A stretch of DNA of 34,957 nucleotides, taken from Dactylosporangium sp. Lineage in GTDB: Bacteria; Actinomycetota; Actinomycetes; Mycobacteriales; Micromonosporaceae. Location of the stretch: contig JABDRL010000400.1 of the NCBI GenBank assembly GCA_013041765.1, forward strand, positions 1-34,957, in the 5' to 3' direction. A program made the position numbers and the translations under genes. Within the stretch, counting starts at the first letter, position 1, and each line of letters opens with the position of its first letter. A model generated the notes under the pieces. The model did no database searches, had not been told where the DNA came from, and saw only the letters and a list, made by a program, of their open reading frames with translations. This document shows, piece by piece, positions 30,891-34,957 of the stretch.

Positions 30891-32552
30891 ATGGGCGCGG
30901 GAGAGTCGCCCGTCCAGCGGGCATCGCTAGAGTTCGTCGCCGAGTTGACCCGGTGGCGTGTCGAGCGCGGGCTGTCCAAGAAGCAGCTCGCGGCCTCCAT
31001 GGGGTTCGACCCGTCCTACGTCAGCCATGTCGAGGCCCGCCGCCACCGGCCCACGGAGGACTTCGCCCGGCGGGCCGAGGCGATCCTGCAAACCGGTGGC
31101 ACCCTCTGGGAACGATTCCGGCGATACGACGAGCTGCGGATCGGCGCGCGACTCACCAGCCGCCTGTCCGGGGCCGCGGAATCCTGGCTCCCCCCCGGCA
31201 CGGGCCTGGTCATCGACAACGAGACCGCGACGCTGGTCTACACCGACGATCAGTACCGCTGCACGATTCGTCGCGTGCTGTACAACGCTGGCACGGAACC
31301 AGTGACCAGGTTCCCGATGCGGGTCGTGATCGACCGGTACCCGGACGACGCCGATCGCTCGAACCGTCACCATCGGCGGTACCCACTGACCTGGGAGGAA
31401 CTGGACCTGACCGCGTCCTGCGACGGCGAGCCGATGCGCTGGCGCTCCAAGTCCGACCGGGACGCCTCCAAGGAAGCCTGGCTGCTGTTCGAGAACGATC
31501 AGGGGCGTTTCCCGCTGTACCCGGGCCAGCGAGCGACCATCAGCTATGCCTACCGGGTCGGCAAGGACAAATGGGGGCCGTACTTCCAGCGGGCCGTCCG
31601 ATTGCCGACCCGCAAGGTCTCCATCGAGCTGGAGTTCCCCATCAGCATGCGCCCATCTGTCTGGGGGGTGGAGACGTCGCTGTCGGCGGAGTCGGTGCCG
31701 CTGCGGACCCCGATCACCCTTGGCTACACCGGGGACGGGCGCGTGGTGTACTCCTGGCGCACCGACAACCCGACGCTGCACGCCTGGTACCGGCTGGAAT
31801 GGCGGTTCCGCGGGGGCGCCGGGGCCGCGGATCCTCCGCCGACCGTCGTGCCGGTGGGCCTGGCGGCAATGCCCGAATCCGTGGCCGTGCCGCCGCCCGG
31901 AGACGTCGAGCCGGCGGAAGCTCCGGGCGTCGGAGCCGACGGACCCGGGCTTTCCGCGCCGGATGCGCAGGCCGTCGCGGAGACCCGCGACGAAGCGAGC
32001 GCGGCGAGTGACCGGATGCGAGCGGCGGGCATCGTGCAGCATGGAGCGGAGCTGCTCCACGCCCGGGCCAAGCCGTTCGACCTGCCCCGGGAAGCGACCA
32101 TTGCCGTTGACGTGATCACTCGGTTGACCGAGGCTCTCGAACGGGTCTACAACCTGCATCCGTTTGTGAAGGGGATCGGGCTGGCGGCTCCGCAGATCGG
32201 GCTGGACTGGGCCGCCGCCGTGGTGCGCCCGGTCGGCGAGAGCGACACGGTCATCACGCTGCTGAACCCGAAGATCGTTGCCGAGTCGGCAGAGCGTGAT
32301 GAACGGTACGAAGGCTGCCTGTCGTTCTTCGACGTCCGAGGGCTGGTCTCGCGATCTCTGCGGATCACCGTCGAGCGTGAGATGCCGACCGGAGACCGCG
32401 TGACCGAGGAGTACGAGCGGGCGGTGGCCAGGCTCGTCGCCCATGAGATCGATCATCTTGACGGCCGGTTGTATCTCGACCGGCTGGAATCAGCGGAGCG
32501 GCTTCTCTCGGTCGAGGAATACCGAGAAACCGGGCGTCCCTGGCGATACTGA
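30891..32552 (+). CDS. XRE-family HTH fused to a peptide deformylase domain
   Basis: ATG 30891 follows GGAG (30879-30882); the frame opens at 30816. The 553-residue protein starts with an XRE helix-turn-helix (about 14-68: RWRVERGLSKKQLAASMGFD then PSYVSHVEARRHRPTEDFAR). A beta-rich domain of about 220 residues follows (85-308), with PFAM-unassigned features such as YRCTIRRVLYNAGTEPVTRF. A Pro/Ala linker (309-372) leads to a deformylase domain with all three motifs: GIGLAAPQIG (428-437), EGCLS (474-478) and HEIDH (518-522). The metal ligands Cys476, His518 and His522 are present, so it may be active. The fusion suggests DNA-linked regulation or a non-housekeeping substrate; its role is unknown. 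Confidence 0.88.
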   Translation: MGAGESPVQRASLEFVAELTRWRVERGLSKKQLAASMGFDPSYVSHVEARRHRPTEDFARRAEAILQTGGTLWERFRRYDELRIGARLTSRLSGAAESWLPPGTGLVIDNETATLVYTDDQYRCTIRRVLYNAGTEPVTRFPMRVVIDRYPDDADRSNRHHRRYPLTWEELDLTASCDGEPMRWRSKSDRDASKEAWLLFENDQGRFPLYPGQRATISYAYRVGKDKWGPYFQRAVRLPTRKVSIELEFPISMRPSVWGVETSLSAESVPLRTPITLGYTGDGRVVYSWRTDNPTLHAWYRLEWRFRGGAGAADPPPTVVPVGLAAMPESVAVPPPGDVEPAEAPGVGADGPGLSAPDAQAVAETRDEASAASDRMRAAGIVQHGAELLHARAKPFDLPREATIAVDVITRLTEALERVYNLHPFVKGIGLAAPQIGLDWAAAVVRPVGESDTVITLLNPKIVAESAERDERYEGCLSFFDVRGLVSRSLRITVEREMPTGDRVTEEYERAVARLVAHEIDHLDGRLYLDRLESAERLLSVEEYRETGRPWRY

Positions 32553-32639
32553 CCCGTTCGGGCCGGGCTCGTTCAGGCCGGGCCATCGGGGCGCCCGCTC
32601 GCGGCATGTCATGGGCGATGCGATCCTTCGATCGGGGGA

Positions 32640-33236
32640 CTACCCGCTGGTCACTTTCTTGGCCAGCAGGACGACATCGGACGACAGCGAGACCGCCTGC
32701 TGGATGTCGGTGGCGATGGCGTTCGCATCCGAGTACTGCTCGGTAATCGCCGCGCCGACCGATTGCTGGAAGGTGTCGATCTCCGCCAGTGAGGCGTTGA
32801 TTCCGGCGAACTGCGCCGCGGTCGCCCCGACCGCTTCGGTGATGCGCTGAATCGTTCCGGTGATCTTCTCTGCGGAGGCAGCCGTCTCCCGGGCGAGTTC
32901 CTTGACCTCACGCGCCACGATCGCGAAGCCAGCACCAGCGTCCCCGGCGCGGGCGGCCTCGATCGTCGCGTTCAGGGCAAGCATGTTCGTCTGCCGCGCG
33001 ATCCCGGTGATGGTCTCGACAGCGTGCAGGACCTCCTGGCCAATCTCTTCCAGGCTGGCGACCTGCTGAGAAGCCTCGGCGGTCAGCGCTGAGGCCGCAG
33101 TGGCCCGGCTACGGGCTTCCTCGGCGTTGACTCCGATGACCGAGCTGGTGTCGCGCAGCCTGGCGACGCCTGCGGCCATGGACTCGGTGATGTGGTTGAG
33201 CGCTGTGGCGTCAGTAAGCAGACTGTGGTCGGACAC
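32640..33236 (-). CDS. Soluble methyl-accepting chemotaxis-type signalling domain protein
   Basis: The conserved hairpin tip of MCP signalling domains is clear: [20 protein letters not shown] then [20 protein letters not shown], with heptad-rich helices on both sides. No membrane helix, HAMP or sensor domain is encoded upstream. GTG 33236 is the last plausible start outside the neighbouring gene; the frame runs to 33404 into that gene without similarity. The protein would form a dimeric coiled coil. No CheA/CheW or flagellar genes are in the window, so its partner is unknown. It could be a truncated receptor. Confidence 0.75.
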   Translation of the reverse strand: MSDHSLLTDATALNHITESMAAGVARLRDTSSVIGVNAEEARSRATAASALTAEASQQVASLEEIGQEVLHAVETITGIARQTNMLALNATIEAARAGDAGAGFAIVAREVKELARETAASAEKITGTIQRITEAVGATAAQFAGINASLAEIDTFQQSVGAAITEQYSDANAIATDIQQAVSLSSDVVLLAKKVTSG

Positions 33237-33315
33237 GTGAAAAATGTCGGCAGGTCGGCCTGAAACGTGAGGCTTGTTGCCTGGAACCTCCAGGACCGGG
33301 TTCGTGGTGATCGGG

Positions 33316-34251
33316 TCAGCGGCGTGCCCGGGGCCGGCTGACCGCGGTCGGCTCCTGGTACAGCCGGACGGCCCGCCAGGCGAGGCTGCGCATGTCCTGC
33401 TCATCGGCGAAAGCGCCGACGAGACCCGCCACCCCGGGACTGAACCGCGCGGCGACCCGCGTGGCCCCGAACCGTACCGTGCCGCTGGTCAGCATCCTGG
33501 CGACGCTTGTCCGGAGCAGATCCGGCTCCGGCGCATCGGGTGCGCTGGCCGTGCCGGGTGCGCTGGCCGTGCCGGGCGCGTCGTGCGAGACGGCTGGGGC
33601 GGGCGGAGCGCCCCCGTGGCCGAGGCCCTGCTGCTCTGGCTTCTCTGCGGCGTCCAGGGCCGCCGTCGCCGATTCCAGATTGTCGTGCAGCTTGGCGAGT
33701 ACCAGGAACTCGGCGGCTCGGCGACGATCGAGCGGATCGAGGCCGTACCCAGCGGCGAGTTCAAGGACGAGACGGGCCTTGAGATACCCGGTGACGCCGA
33801 TGCCGGCCAGGGCGCCGACGGGGCCGGTCAGCCCGGAAACGGCACCGGTGGCGCGGGCCAGCCGGGTGTGCCGCTCGGTCGTCAGCCTCGCGAGTTGAGC
33901 GGGGGCCGTCCCGGGATACCTCCGGTGCAGCCACGCGATCCAGTCACGGGCCTTGGGCCCGAGCCGATGTACCGCTTCGAGGGCGAGAAGCTCCGGCGCA
34001 TGCGACGGGCTGACGCGGAGGGCGTCACCCAGGTTCGCGAGTGCGGCGGGCTCCGCCTGCGGCGTCGGTGCGGCTTCCTCGGCGGCCGTCCTGATGGTTC
34101 TGGCCGGGGCGGCGCGTCGTGCGCGCTTGGCCGGCTGGGGTGCTCCGGCCGAGGCTGCTCGGTGACCCGCTGCTTTCTTTGCCGGTTTGGCCGGTCGGCT
34201 TGGCGTTTGATCGTCCTCCATGCCGTCCGAGCGTACTGTCACATCGTCCAT
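33316..34251 (-). CDS. EcsC-like protein with basic disordered N-terminus
   Basis: The start is uncertain: ATG 34251 or ATG 34221, without a clear ribosome site at either. The first 70 or so residues are Lys/Ala/Pro-rich ([20 protein letters not shown]), histone-tail-like. The main part has [40 protein letters not shown] then [20 protein letters not shown], and near the end [20 protein letters not shown]. This resembles EcsC-family proteins, which have glycine-rich hydrophobic hairpins. An [14 protein letters not shown] repeat lies between. Membrane association is likely; function unknown. Confidence 0.65.
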   Translation of the reverse strand: MDDVTVRSDGMEDDQTPSRPAKPAKKAAGHRAASAGAPQPAKRARRAAPARTIRTAAEEAAPTPQAEPAALANLGDALRVSPSHAPELLALEAVHRLGPKARDWIAWLHRRYPGTAPAQLARLTTERHTRLARATGAVSGLTGPVGALAGIGVTGYLKARLVLELAAGYGLDPLDRRRAAEFLVLAKLHDNLESATAALDAAEKPEQQGLGHGGAPPAPAVSHDAPGTASAPGTASAPDAPEPDLLRTSVARMLTSGTVRFGATRVAARFSPGVAGLVGAFADEQDMRSLAWRAVRLYQEPTAVSRPRARR

Positions 34252-34399
34252 ATGGCTTGTCAGTCGAACGGTGGACGTGGCCGGGCGCCATCTGTGGACG
34301 GGGGCCGGTGCCTTCCCCGCCACGCCTGGCGGATAACCTGCTTTGCCCGATCCCGGTGGGGGCTGTATCCTCGATCGTCGGTGGCCACAGGTCGCTGTT

Positions 34400-34490
34400 G
34401 GAGGCTTCGCCTAGTCCGGTCTATGGCGCCGCACTGCTAATGCGGTTGGGGTTTTCAAGCCCCTCCCGGGTTCGAATCCCGGAGCCTCCG
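34400..34490 (+). tRNA. tRNA-Ser(GCU)
   Basis: Acceptor GGAGGCT (34400) pairs with AGCCTCC (34483-34489), with discriminator G. The anticodon stem CGCA/TGCG encloses CTGCTAA, giving anticodon GCT. A long variable arm (GGGGTTTTCAAGCCCC) marks class II. The T arm is CCGGG TTCGAAT CCCGG. Confidence 0.96.
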
Positions 34491-34524
34491 CGCGGAGAAC
34501 GGTGTGTAGACTAATCGAAGCTGA

Positions 34525-34600
34525 GCGCCCGTAGCTCAACGGATAGAGCATCTGACTACGGATCAGAAGGTTAGGGGTTCGAATCCCTTCGGGCGCGCCA
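34525..34600 (+). tRNA. tRNA-Arg(ACG), CCA encoded
   Basis: Acceptor GCGCCCG (34525-34531) pairs with CGGGCGC (34590-34596), followed by G and an encoded CCA. The anticodon stem TCTGA/TCAGA encloses CTACGGA with anticodon ACG (read as ICG). The T arm is AGGGG TTCGAAT CCCTT. It is 34 bp after tRNA-Ser(GCU) and probably on the same transcript. Confidence 0.97.
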
Positions 34601-34612
34601 GATCGAACAAGG

Positions 34613-34649
34613 CCCTTGAGCAGCCAGAACGGCTGACTCGGGGGTTTTT
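34613..34649 (+). terminator. Rho-independent terminator after tRNA-Arg
   Basis: CCCTTGAGCAGCC (34613-34625) pairs, with wobble and one bulge, with GGCTGACTCGGGGG (34631-34644), followed by TTTTT (34645-34649). It also abuts the stop of the convergent gene at 34651. Confidence 0.8.
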
Positions 34650-34650
34650 G

Positions 34651-34957
34651 CTATCCACGGTTCGCGACCTTCCAGGCGCCGTGGAAGCCACGCTGGGAGC
34701 CAGTTGCCCCGGGGGCCTTTCTGAGAGCCGAGATCAGCGGCGCCAACGCCCCGATCGCCTCGTCCACGGCCTGCTCTGCCACCTGCGCACTGACCTGCGC
34801 TCCCGAGCCGATCACGGTCTCGGCCCGCCCCCCCACGGCACCGTCGGTGGCGAGCTGACCCCACAGCGCGGAGAGTTTTCCCTGGATGCCGATGACGTCA
34901 CGGGCCTTGGCCAACTCGGCCTCCAGCCGCTCGACCCGGGTCTGCAACCCTCTGATC
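34651..34957 (-). CDS. 3' end of a gene running off the window (coiled-coil, transposase-helper-like)
   Basis: The frame is open to the window edge, so only the C-terminal ~102 residues are seen. LQTRVERLEAELAKARDVIG then IQGKLSALWGQLATD is a coiled-coil segment like that of some actinobacterial transposase subunits. The rest (GAQVSAQVAEQAVDEAIGAL then APLISALRKAPGAT) is helical. It could equally be a coiled-coil protein of another kind; the upstream part is needed. Confidence 0.5.
   Translation of the reverse strand, partial: IRGLQTRVERLEAELAKARDVIGIQGKLSALWGQLATDGAVGGRAETVIGSGAQVSAQVAEQAVDEAIGALAPLISALRKAPGATGSQRGFHGAWKVANRG

Overview
The window is high-GC actinobacterial chromosome. Synteny (purF, purM, a DUF3073 protein, a conserved hypothetical and bldC, all in Streptomyces-like order), an F420-type PPOX protein, and an actinomycete integrative and conjugative element (AICE) all point to Actinomycetota. 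A Frankia-like organism is my best guess, but genus cannot be fixed from the sequence alone.

Left chromosomal arm (1-10565). A secreted, single-pass protein with a long Gly-Tyr-Asp/Pro tandem-repeat tail (54-2018, -) is followed by a sterol-carrier-family gene and the purine genes purF and purM. A radical SAM/SPASM peptide-maturase-like gene lies 32 bases after purM. Then come a DUF3073 protein, a conserved hypothetical, the developmental regulator bldC, an F420-type oxidoreductase, an MDR quinone oxidoreductase and tRNA-Ser(UGA).

Integrated element (about 10502-28676, 18.2 kb). A perfect 64-bp direct repeat of the tRNA-Ser 3' part (10502-10565 and 28677-28740) brackets an AICE. Nearly all its genes read leftward, in functional blocks. 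From right to left these are: a GntR/UTRA repressor of KorSA type with a divergent DUF1152 cargo gene; a small HTH protein; a chain of overlapping small genes ending in a DUF2637/SpdB-like membrane protein; a NUDIX hydrolase; an FtsK/TraB-type DNA pump; a cluster with a cytosine-C5 DNA methyltransferase and small Cys/His-rich proteins; a replication block of primase-polymerase, a DpdA-like (tRNA-guanine-transglycosylase fold) protein and a P-loop ATPase; an 8-bp iteron field; then xis and int. Many neighbours overlap by ATGA/GTGA, so translation is probably coupled along whole blocks. There is no relaxase, which fits TraB-type double-stranded DNA transfer.

The most interesting content is (i) the DpdA-like gene locked by 4-bp overlaps between primase-polymerase and ATPase, which suggests a 7-deazapurine base modification tied to element replication, on an element that also carries a C5 methyltransferase; (ii) the dense ATCTCCGC repeat field beside that block, a candidate origin or transfer locus; (iii) a radical SAM enzyme whose C-terminus ends in an aromatic/Asn-rich tail resembling a cyclophane core; (iv) shared TGGCC-type motifs around the GntR gene that look like its operators; and (v) an XRE-peptide deformylase fusion outside the element.

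Right chromosomal arm (28741-34957). It holds an HAD hydrolase, an MDR oxidoreductase, the XRE-deformylase fusion, a soluble methyl-accepting signalling protein, an EcsC-like protein, tRNA-Ser(GCU), tRNA-Arg(ACG), a terminator and the 3' end of a further gene that runs off the window.
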